Part shown: piece by piece, positions 57,801-64,000 of the stretch
Layout: each line of letters opens with the position of its first letter
How positions within the stretch are numbered: the stretch's first letter is position 1
From: Microcoleus sp. AS-A8
Lineage (GTDB): Bacteria > Cyanobacteriota > Cyanobacteriia > Cyanobacteriales > Coleofasciculaceae
Direction: 5' to 3'
NCBI GenBank assembly: GCA_039962225.1
Contig: JAMPKV010000031.1
Span: 1-64,000 of the forward strand
Length of the DNA stretch: 64,000 nt
Notes under the pieces: model-generated
The model's input: the letters and a program-made list of their open reading frames with translations, nothing else
What the model was told of the DNA's origin: nothing
Databases searched by the model: none
Position numbers and translations under genes: made by a program

Positions 57801-58936
57801 CTCGTCCCTACCGTGTTTCGGCGGGTGCGGTGTTGCAGATTGATAATGGCGACTTGGTGCAACGGGGTGACAACCTGGTGTTACTGGTGTTTGAGCGGGC
57901 CAAAACGGGTGACATTATTCAGGGTTTGCCCAGAATTGAGGAACTCTTGGAGGCGCGCAAACCCAAGGAAGCTTGCGTTTTAGCGCGACGCCCCGGTGAG
58001 GCTCAAGTCGTTTACGAGCAAGATGAAACCGTCGATATCAAGGTGATTGATTCCGATGGAACCGTTACCGATTACCCAGTCGGTCCGGGTCAGAATTCGC
58101 TGGTGACAGATGGTCAACAAGTCCCTGTGGCGGGAGCGCTCACGGATGGCCCCGCAAATCCCCATGAGATTCTAGAGGTTTTCTTCAATTACACATTGGA
58201 AGACAAAGGAGTCTATGAGGCCGCGCTCGTTGGACTGTCTGCGGCACAGCGGTTCTTGGTGAATGAGGTGCAGTCCGTGTATCAATCTCAAGGGATTGAT
58301 ATTTCCGACAAGCACATCGAGGTGATTGTCCGCCAGATGACCTCCAAAGTTCGGGTGGACGACGGCGGTGATACGACCATGCTGCCTGGGGAACTCGTGG
58401 AGTTGCGGCAAATTGAGACGGTGAATGAAGCGATGGCAATCACCGGTGGCGCACCTGCACAATATACACCTGTGCTCTTGGGGATTACCAAAGCCTCGCT
58501 CAATACCGATAGCTTCATCTCGGCGGCTAGCTTCCAGGAAACCACTCGTGTTCTCACGGAAGCCGCCATTGAAGGAAAATCTGACTGGCTGCGGGGTCTG
58601 AAGGAGAACGTGATTATTGGACGCCTGATTCCAGCAGGCACCGGATATAACGCTTATGAAGACTCAACTCTAAGTCCAATAGAACCGGATTACTCGGCGG
58701 GTGGAGCAGGAGTCTATGGTTATGGAGAACGCATCGATGCTGACTTAGACCAAGATGACCCTCTCGATGTGGTGCTCGATGACCGAACAGCTCGCAATTA
58801 CAGCTTGGATGAGCGGACACCCGGTTTTGGGATGGGAGCCAACGGCTTCCCCTCAGTTCTCAAGGATGATGACGATGAGGACGGCGATTTCGAGGAAGAT
58901 TACCTGGATGATGACGCTGATGATGATGAGGACTAG
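54881..58936 (+). CDS. rpoC2: RNA polymerase beta-prime C-terminal part
   Basis: The 1351-residue C-terminal piece of beta-prime. The early part contains the bridge helix and trigger-loop region: [17 protein letters not shown], the second zinc-type site with DCGTTRG and SVCQHCYGW, and [20 protein letters not shown] near 325. A large insertion of about 650 residues (Si3-type beta-barrel repeats, roughly 345-1010) follows, characteristic of cyanobacteria. Conserved sequence resumes at [16 protein letters not shown] and continues to [18 protein letters not shown]. It ends in a highly acidic tail ([20 protein letters not shown]). ATG start. A strong terminator lies just downstream. Confidence 0.97.
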   Translation: MVDQNEAIFYNRVVSKSELKKLISWAFTEHGSARSAQMADQLKDLGFRYATQAGISISVDDLQVPPIKRQMLEEAESQIRETEARYTRGEITEVERFQKVIDTWNNTSEALRDEVVRNFKTTDPLNSVYMMSTSGARGSMAQVRQLVGMRGLMANPQGEIIDLPIKTNFREGLTVTEYIISSYGARKGLVDTALRTADSGYLTRRLVDVAQDVIVREVDCGTTRGVTVIPMTDGDRTLIPLEDRLFGRVLGEDVIHPTTGEVVAERNQDISDELSKEIARSGVKEVFVRSPLTCEASRSVCQHCYGWSLAHGHMVDLGEAVGIIAAQSIGEPGTQLTMRTFHTGGVFTGEAARQVQAPFDGVVRFAKKLRTRGVRTRHGEDREQVEVAADLILEPADGTQKSQTFPVTVGSLLMVGNGEKVTKNQLLAEVALGKSRLSTEKAAKDVASDLAGEVLFADLIPEEKTDRQGNTTRIAQRGGLLWVLSGEVYNLPPGAEPVVKNGDAVHQGSVLAETKLVTANGGVVRLTPGKREIDIITASVLLDQAMVRIESTAGRDQYVIYTTNNQRFLLKATPGTKVFHNQVVAELIDDRYRTQTGGIVKYAGVEVSKRGKAKQGYEVVKGGTLLWIPEECHEVNKDISLLLVEDGQYVEAGTEVVKDIFCQSGGIVEVVQKNDILREIVIKPGELHLVDEVPEAFITEGQLVYPGTEAIPGLVAAELRYGEAVETPEGAAILLRPVVEFPVPDEPPVPSQASINKNEDIIQSGKAPRGATKIELRAIQRLPYKDGERVKSVEGLELLRTQLVLEMLQESADEHAGAAQLSADIELVSTDEDNSADDSDSTPSAGTDMRLQLVILESLVIRRDTAADPLGGSTTTRLLVSDGDEIAPGAVVARTEIQCKEAGEVRGIREGAEAIRRVLVVRNADRITVPITGTPKVKVGHLVVSTDSLSSETPTPESGQVVKVSSDSVTLRIARPYRVSAGAVLQIDNGDLVQRGDNLVLLVFERAKTGDIIQGLPRIEELLEARKPKEACVLARRPGEAQVVYEQDETVDIKVIDSDGTVTDYPVGPGQNSLVTDGQQVPVAGALTDGPANPHEILEVFFNYTLEDKGVYEAALVGLSAAQRFLVNEVQSVYQSQGIDISDKHIEVIVRQMTSKVRVDDGGDTTMLPGELVELRQIETVNEAMAITGGAPAQYTPVLLGITKASLNTDSFISAASFQETTRVLTEAAIEGKSDWLRGLKENVIIGRLIPAGTGYNAYEDSTLSPIEPDYSAGGAGVYGYGERIDADLDQDDPLDVVLDDRTARNYSLDERTPGFGMGANGFPSVLKDDDDEDGDFEEDYLDDDADDDED

Positions 58937-58987
58937 TCTAATCGGGACTATTCCTGAGTTCAGATTCACATCTTAATGAGTATAAGC

Positions 58988-59016
58988 AAGGGCGACCCAC
59001 TGGGTCGCCCTTCTTT
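58988..59016 (+). terminator. Terminator of the rpo operon
   Basis: AAGGGCGACCC, loop ACT, GGGTCGCCCTT make an 11-base-pair stem followed by TTCTTTGATT. Placed 50 bases behind rpoC2; it also faces the end of the HtrA gene on the other strand. Confidence 0.88.
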
Positions 59017-59138
59017 GATTGACACGTTAGTCAGCAGCACCCACCCGATGGGGTGACAACCCCGCCAGCTTCAGATGACTCGCTAGAGAATCAGCCTGTT
59101 GAGCTTACGTCAAACTCCCGTCTACTGACGGCGGTTCG

Positions 59139-60344
59139 CTAACTTGTAGCGGCTGGCAACTCCCCTGTACGAACGGATAGGGTATCAGTCTGGCTACCGC
59201 GTCGTATCTTTAGTTGTAGTGTCTGACCGACATTGCTATTCTCAACCATCCGTTGCAACTGATCCGCACTGGTTACGGATTGTCCATTAATGGCGATTAC
59301 AACATCTCCACGACGAATACCGCTAGTGGCAGCCGGTGTGTTGGGTAACACTTGCACCACTAAGACTCCGTTTACTTCTGGTATCGTGAAGGCGGAGTTG
59401 GGGTCGCTATTATTCTCAGCCGCTAGCTCAGGTGTCAATGTTGCCATGCGAATGCCCAGATAGGGATGCTGAATGGTTTTTCCCTGCGCCAGCTTGGCTG
59501 ATATCGCTTTGGCTGTATTCACAGGAATCGCAAAACCAATTCCCATGGCATCGGGGCGAATGGCAGTATTAATCCCAATCACTTCTCCCGCATCGTTCAA
59601 CAACGGCCCCCCTGAGTTACCGGGATTAATTGCGGCATCGGTTTGAATAAAGTCTAGTCGCTTGTCAGGAATACCCACTTGAGCGCTAGATCGTTGGAGG
59701 GTGCTAACAATTCCTAGGGTGACGGTATTATCTAGCCCTAAAGGGTTCCCGACAGCGATCGCCCAGTCACCCACTTTAACCCCATCAGAATTTCCTAAGG
59801 TGGCAACGGGCAAGTCCCTACCTTCAATCTTGACGACAGCTAAGTCCGTTACCTCATCTGCACCCTGCACCTTTCCCTGAAAGGTTCGTCCATCTTTGAG
59901 GATGACAGTCACCTTGTCTGCGCGATCGACAACATGGGCATTGGTGAGAATCACCCCATTGCCATCAATAATAAATCCTGAACCTTGACCCCGCAGGCGT
60001 CTTTCCATCGGCATCTGAGGGAAGGCATCCTCGCCGAAAAAGCGCCGAAAGGCGGGGTCATCAAAAAACGGATCGACGCGACGTGTAATGGTGCGCTCAG
60101 TGTCAATTCGCACTACCGCAGGCCCGACCCGATCGACTGCTGCCGTGACAAAAGTGCTAGGGGCGGCGGGTATGGGTGGCTGTTGAGCAAGGAGTGTCGA
60201 TGTATCTCTTTCAGTTATAGGTGCTGGCTCTGCTTGCGAAGGCGACACCTGATAAACGCCAACCGTCAGCAGAACTCCTATAACGATCGCGAGTAAATAA
60301 GTACTAATTTTGCCTAATAGCAGAGAAAAGTTGTTCGGTCGCAT
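59139..60344 (-). CDS. HtrA/Deg-type serine protease with PDZ domain
   Basis: A 401-residue envelope quality-control protease. An N-terminal hydrophobic segment ([19 protein letters not shown]) acts as signal or anchor. The trypsin-like domain (about 70-270) has His in [14 protein letters not shown], Asp in [10 protein letters not shown] and Ser in [10 protein letters not shown]. One PDZ domain follows ([38 protein letters not shown]). Cyanobacteria usually carry three such proteases (HtrA, HhoA, HhoB); it cannot be assigned to one of these from here. Single-gene unit on the minus strand, facing the rpoC2 terminator. Confidence 0.95.
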   Translation of the reverse strand: MRPNNFSLLLGKISTYLLAIVIGVLLTVGVYQVSPSQAEPAPITERDTSTLLAQQPPIPAAPSTFVTAAVDRVGPAVVRIDTERTITRRVDPFFDDPAFRRFFGEDAFPQMPMERRLRGQGSGFIIDGNGVILTNAHVVDRADKVTVILKDGRTFQGKVQGADEVTDLAVVKIEGRDLPVATLGNSDGVKVGDWAIAVGNPLGLDNTVTLGIVSTLQRSSAQVGIPDKRLDFIQTDAAINPGNSGGPLLNDAGEVIGINTAIRPDAMGIGFAIPVNTAKAISAKLAQGKTIQHPYLGIRMATLTPELAAENNSDPNSAFTIPEVNGVLVVQVLPNTPAATSGIRRGDVVIAINGQSVTSADQLQRMVENSNVGQTLQLKIRRGSQTDTLSVRTGELPAATS

Positions 60345-60752
60345 AGCATCTATTCTGGATTCGATGATTGTTTCATGAAAATTTTAGTAATGGTCTATTC
60401 GTTGCTATCAGCAGCTTTACAGATATTTTGACAGTTCAGGAACGTTCACTGGGTTGCCTTTGGTGTAGAATTTCCACCTTGACAAAAAAACAAAAATGTG
60501 AATAAAATCAGACGATCGAGTATGAGCCGCTCGATTTTTTCTGGATTCAAAGCAGGCGTCATCGCCAAGTCGCCGCCCCCCAGGACGGAAATCTCTCTCC
60601 CTTCGTTTCTAGCTATTGAGTCCATTGTTTCAGAGCAACAGAGTTCCTTTAAGTGCGATCAAAAGAGGTATCTGAGATTCTCTGCTCTACACTAGGATCG
60701 GGATAAGAAGAAACTCACGAATGTTCCCACGCCATAATTTGGAGCTGAGCCA
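60345..60752. other. Divergent gene-free stretch between HtrA-type and CsoR-type genes
   Basis: About 408 bases that must hold both divergent promoters. GGAG (60741-60744) precedes the TTG start of the regulator. No long hairpin, no gene and no recognised operator was seen. Confidence 0.5.
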
Positions 60753-61136
60753 TTGATTAACGAAACCTTTTCCCTGTCTGGGAAAGACGAAGCTTCCCTG
60801 ACTCAGGATGTGAATTACACTCACACCGCGCATAGTCATGGCGAGGGACAATCGACTCATCACCATGTTCATGATGAAGACTCTCTGCGGCGCATCGTCA
60901 ATCGGCTGTCTCGAATTGAGGGGCACATCCGAGGGGTTAAGACGATGGTACAGGAAAGCCGCCCTTGTCCAGACGTGTTAGTACAAATTGCGGCGGTTCG
61001 GGGAGCACTGAATCGAGTGGCGCGGATTATTCTGGATGAGCATTTAACCGAGTGTATTGCTCGTGCCGCTGAAGAGGGCAATATTGAGGCGGAAATTGAG
61101 GAGCTAAAAGCAGCTTTAGATCGGTTTTTGCCGTAG
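60753..61136 (+). CDS. CsoR/RcnR-family metal-sensing repressor, InrS-like
   Basis: A 127-residue all-helical repressor that normally leaves its operator when a metal binds (Cu(I) in CsoR, Ni(II) in InrS, Ni/Co in RcnR). The core RRIVNRLSRIEGHIRGVKTM, then VQESRPCPDVLVQIAAVRGA and LDEHLTECIARAAEEG shows the Cys and the later His and Cys of the metal site. The N-terminus is rich in histidine (HTAHSHGEGQSTHHHVHD), as in the nickel sensor InrS, and is longer than usual. TTG start, with GGAG eight bases upstream. No metal transporter gene is adjacent; the downstream gene is a CPBP protease on the other strand. Confidence 0.92.
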   Translation: MINETFSLSGKDEASLTQDVNYTHTAHSHGEGQSTHHHVHDEDSLRRIVNRLSRIEGHIRGVKTMVQESRPCPDVLVQIAAVRGALNRVARIILDEHLTECIARAAEEGNIEAEIEELKAALDRFLP

Positions 61137-61298
61137 CCGAAGAGGTCTAATCAGCACGACTTAGACCTCGTTGCAACTTACCAAAGCAAGATTCTATCAA
61201 CAGGACGCTCACTCGTTGTCTTGTGAGCTTACTCCCGAAGTCGAGCGTGGAGGGTTTCGTAGTGAGCGATCGCACTCACCCTCCAACGTTAGTCAAAC

Positions 61299-62951
61299 TC
61301 AACTCGCTCCACTGCCGAGAACAAAAAGACTCAGGAGAGTGCCTGCATTCCACAATCCATGAAGCAGCATAGAAGCGAGGAGATTGCGCGATCGCGTATA
61401 TACAATTCCCAAGACTATTCCCAGCGTGGCTAGCGGTAGCACCTCTGAGAAACTCAGGTGAGCCAAAGCAAACAGAAAACCACTGGCGATAATTGCCCCC
61501 CAAACCGGCAGATAACGAGTTAAAGACGGCAATAAAAACCCTCGGAAGAATATTTCCTCAAACATGGGGGCTGCCACACAAGCCGTTACACAAAATAGGA
61601 ATAGAGCCACATTATCCTGTCCCTCCAAGGCTAGGGACAAAATGGGATTACTACCGCCCTGTCCTTGCCATAGCTTCTGGTTAAGAAACGATATCAAAAT
61701 CACTAAAGGAAGTGCCACGAAATAACCTCCCAACCCCCAGGGAATCCAGCTTAGTCGCCACTTAAAAGAAAACCAATCTTGTGGCAGGGGGAAGAATGGC
61801 TTGAGGGAAAAGTACAGCACCAACAAACCCCCTGAAGCCATCAGCAGGTAGCTTGCCAGAACATAGAACGCCTTCATCCGCACATCATAATTACTGGGAT
61901 TGACGCCCAACAAATGGAACAATGTAGGCAATAGCAATTGACCGATGAAGAAAAAGCCCAGGATAAACACCTGCCAAATGATTTCCCAATTCCACGGCGT
62001 TTCCCAAGGGACATCACTGTTGGTAGCGAGGAGTGATTCTTTGCCTTGTAGCAGTCGCTGCACGATTAAAAAGACGAAAAGTCCCACCCCTAATAGTCCA
62101 CCGAATCCGGGTATTCCCCCAATTAGCGCTAATTTGAAAATAGCTTGCTCCGCCAGCTCTTGTTCTTTAGCCTGGAGGGACAACTGAGCCTCCTGACGCT
62201 GTTGCAATTGATAGAGCTTGGCTAATGCCCGATAGCGGAACCAACCCTCTAAATCTTTTTGAATTTGTGACTCAGCATTCGGGAGCAGGCGAGGTTGCTC
62301 ACTCCATAAACCGATTAACACCTGCGCTGTCTGTACCATGGAATCCTTCGAGCCGGATACCGAAGCGATGGCTTCAGCGGATGGTTTGGTAAACTGACTC
62401 CAGGTATTGAGTGCCGCTTTCCTGTCGCCCTGGTGAGCTTGAAGAACGCCGATTCGCAAATCTAGCTCATCAATGAGTTGTTGGACTTGAGAAAGTAGCC
62501 CTTGCAACTGCTGCTGTTGCTTAGCGCGTTGCGACTGTATTTTGACTTCCTCAGGGGTGGGGGCATGTTCATCCTCAATTCCCTGAAATTGGGAGATTTT
62601 GTCTGAAAAGTCTTTCAGTTGTGCCGCAAGGTTCGACTGAGTTTTCTGAGCTGATTTTCGTGTTTCTTGATACTGTTCTTGAGCCGTTTTTAAAGGCTTA
62701 TCGCCCAGTAAAGCATTTCGAGCCGCTTTCAAATCCGGTACGGACTCTTGGGGGGTTCCCGCCTCGCTGCTGTTACCCTGCCACTCGCTGGCATGGAGGA
62801 GCAAATTTGTTTGGTAAAGTTCCAGGCGGCTTTGAATCTGAGGCTGACTCAAGCTTTGCAATAAGGAAAGAGTAACACTGGCGATCGCAAAAAGCGTCAG
62901 TACCCCCAAAATTAACCGTTTAATCAGCAAAATCCACTGTTCAGTGGTCAT
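61299..62951 (-). CDS. CPBP-family intramembrane metalloprotease with coiled-coil N-domain
   Basis: A 550-residue membrane protein. One N-terminal membrane segment (LILGVLTLFAIASVTLSLL) is followed by about 200 residues of mostly helical, Gln-rich sequence (SLSQPQIQSRLELYQ, QSQRAKQQQQLQGLLSQVQQ). The C-terminal half has several membrane segments ending in a CPBP (Rce1/abortive-infection-like) domain. Motif 1 is FEEIFFRGFLLPSL near 463 with the catalytic Glu pair and Arg, and later histidines occur in FALAHLSFSEVLP and MLLHGLWN. Such proteins may process prenylated or membrane peptides; the substrate is unknown. Convergent with the CsoR-type gene. Confidence 0.9.
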   Translation of the reverse strand: MTTEQWILLIKRLILGVLTLFAIASVTLSLLQSLSQPQIQSRLELYQTNLLLHASEWQGNSSEAGTPQESVPDLKAARNALLGDKPLKTAQEQYQETRKSAQKTQSNLAAQLKDFSDKISQFQGIEDEHAPTPEEVKIQSQRAKQQQQLQGLLSQVQQLIDELDLRIGVLQAHQGDRKAALNTWSQFTKPSAEAIASVSGSKDSMVQTAQVLIGLWSEQPRLLPNAESQIQKDLEGWFRYRALAKLYQLQQRQEAQLSLQAKEQELAEQAIFKLALIGGIPGFGGLLGVGLFVFLIVQRLLQGKESLLATNSDVPWETPWNWEIIWQVFILGFFFIGQLLLPTLFHLLGVNPSNYDVRMKAFYVLASYLLMASGGLLVLYFSLKPFFPLPQDWFSFKWRLSWIPWGLGGYFVALPLVILISFLNQKLWQGQGGSNPILSLALEGQDNVALFLFCVTACVAAPMFEEIFFRGFLLPSLTRYLPVWGAIIASGFLFALAHLSFSEVLPLATLGIVLGIVYTRSRNLLASMLLHGLWNAGTLLSLFVLGSGAS

Positions 62952-63178
62952 GAAGCCCCCAAATGCCAGTAATAAAGTCCAAGGCTAAGAATTTTTGCCC
63001 GTTACAGGCTAGCTTTTTCAAGCTATCTGAAATTATCCTCTCCTTCCTCAAACCAAGGGTTCAGTTTGAGGGTCAGTGTTCGGTTGCAAGTTAGGCTGAA
63101 ATTGGGAGATGCTTAAATTAGCAGCCTTTGCGTCAAACAGGGCACTGTTCACCTACTTGCTAATGGAGGATTCCCAGA

Positions 63179-64000
63179 TTGGCTACTCGCGTCATTATCG
63201 TGCGTCACGGTCAAAGCAGCTATAACGCCCTGAAGATGATTCAAGGGCGCTGTGATGAGTCAGTCTTGACCGAAAAAGGAACTGCCGATGCCCACCAAGT
63301 CGGTGCTGCCCTCAGTAGCCTCAGATTTGATGCTGTGTATAGCTCTCCCCTACAACGGGCTAAGAAAACCGCCGAGGTTATCCTACCGTATTTGCAGGGT
63401 TCTCCGGAATTATTGACACCGACCAGCCTGCTAGAGATTGATTTGCCGTTGTGGGAGAAGTTACATAAGGAAGCGGTGAAGGACAAGTTTTCAGAGGACT
63501 ATCGCTGCTGGAAAGAACGCCCTCACGAGTTTTGCATGACTCTTCCCAACTCAGAGGGGACGAAGGAACACTTTCCCGTACTCGCGCTTTACGAACAAGC
63601 CAAGCAGTTTTGGCAAGAGATTCTCCCCCGCCACCCAGGAGGAACGATTTTAATTGTGGCGCATAACGGGATTAATCGGTGTTTGCTCACTAGTGCCCTT
63701 GGTATTTCTCCGGCGCTTTACCATTCAATCCAGCAATCGAACTGTGGCATCAACGTGCTGAATTTTGTAGGGGGTTGGGGTGAACTCGTACAATTAGAGT
63801 CGCTCAATCAAACCTCCCATATGGGAGACGCCTTACCTACACCACGAGAAGGGAATCGAGGGTTGCGGTTGTTGCTGGTGCGTCACGGCGAAACCGAGTG
63901 GAATCGAGTCGCACGCTTTCAGGGGGGAATTGATGTGCCGCTGAATGAAAATGGGCGAAAACAAGCACAACAGGCGGCTGAGTTTCTCAAGGATGTCCCG
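63179..64000 (+). CDS. Two-domain histidine phosphatase (phosphoglycerate mutase-like), cut by the right edge
   Basis: A 274-codon frame open to the right edge. It starts with TTG at 63179; GGAGG is about nine bases before it. The first domain has the catalytic His in [14 protein letters not shown], the Arg-containing substrate loop [15 protein letters not shown], and the second His in [12 protein letters not shown] second copy begins at [15 protein letters not shown] near residue 230 and runs out of the window. Two histidine phosphatase domains in one chain are known in cyanobacteria; the substrate may be a phosphorylated sugar or amino acid, but this cannot be fixed. Confidence 0.9.
   Translation, partial: MATRVIIVRHGQSSYNALKMIQGRCDESVLTEKGTADAHQVGAALSSLRFDAVYSSPLQRAKKTAEVILPYLQGSPELLTPTSLLEIDLPLWEKLHKEAVKDKFSEDYRCWKERPHEFCMTLPNSEGTKEHFPVLALYEQAKQFWQEILPRHPGGTILIVAHNGINRCLLTSALGISPALYHSIQQSNCGINVLNFVGGWGELVQLESLNQTSHMGDALPTPREGNRGLRLLLVRHGETEWNRVARFQGGIDVPLNENGRKQAQQAAEFLKDVP

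Noticed and set aside
60498-60695. A 65-codon frame upstream of the CsoR-type gene
   Set aside because: No ribosome site, no family resemblance; region is more likely the divergent promoter.

Overview
The window reads as chromosome of a filamentous or otherwise complex cyanobacterium. RNA polymerase beta-prime is split into rpoC1 and rpoC2, with rpsT and a tatD-type hydrolase just upstream of rpoB. HIP1 octamers (GCGATCGC) are scattered throughout. Several cyanobacterial protein families occur (DUF4388, DUF4079, DUF1997, an InrS-like CsoR regulator, a glgA2-type starch synthase, a GH57 protein), together with the short dispersed and heptameric repeats common in these genomes. The exact genus cannot be fixed from the sequence. 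No prophage, CRISPR array, rRNA or replication origin was seen; one tRNA (Asp-GTC) is present.

Layout. 1-0.15 kb: fragment of an ISKra4-like transposase cut by the left edge. 0.4-7.9 kb: uvrC, a REP-associated tyrosine transposase with REP-like hairpins inside and behind it, a 981-residue TPR-CHAT protease, a convergent PIN-domain gene with an unknown partner, a zinc-ribbon protein and an exported protein. 7.9-15.8 kb: gltX, an exported protein, tRNA-Asp, glgA, a GNAT acetyltransferase, a GH57 carbohydrate enzyme and an ATP-grasp enzyme. 16.4-17.5 kb: a secreted barnase-type RNase with its barstar inhibitor. 18-23.5 kb: NDH-2, a YdcF-type membrane protein, a DUF4388 protein and a membrane Ser/Thr kinase. 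23.6-29.6 kb: a GHMP sugar kinase overlapping a sugar-1-phosphate uridylyltransferase, a JmjC-type and a prolyl-4-hydroxylase-type dioxygenase (divergent), and a protein O-mannosyltransferase-type glycosyltransferase. 29.6-35.3 kb: small membrane and conserved proteins, a 15-repeat ankyrin protein, an SDR protein and a lysozyme-like protein. 35.3-41.6 kb: a subtilisin-like protease without a Sec signal beside a type I secretion ABC exporter and a parvulin-like protein. 42.6-45.8 kb: a multi-PAS histidine kinase convergent with a UspA protein. 46-59 kb: hisD, then rpsT, tatD, rpoB, rpoC1, rpoC2 ending in a strong terminator. 59-64 kb: an HtrA-type protease, a CsoR-family repressor, a CPBP membrane protease and the start of a two-domain histidine phosphatase.

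The housekeeping core (rpo operon, rpsT, hisD, gltX, uvrC) is ordinary and intact. The most interesting parts are four accessory neighbourhoods: the 23.6-29.6 kb cluster, whose contents would suit a protein hydroxylation and glycosylation route; the 35.3-41.6 kb exporter plus leaderless protease; the RNase/barstar pair with a coupled upstream ORF; and the TPR-CHAT gene facing a PIN toxin-like pair. Repeat-derived DNA has also entered coding sequence (inside the transposase and inside the histidine kinase ATPase domain) and lies in both spacers of the rpo operon. Functional links between neighbours are inferences from gene order.
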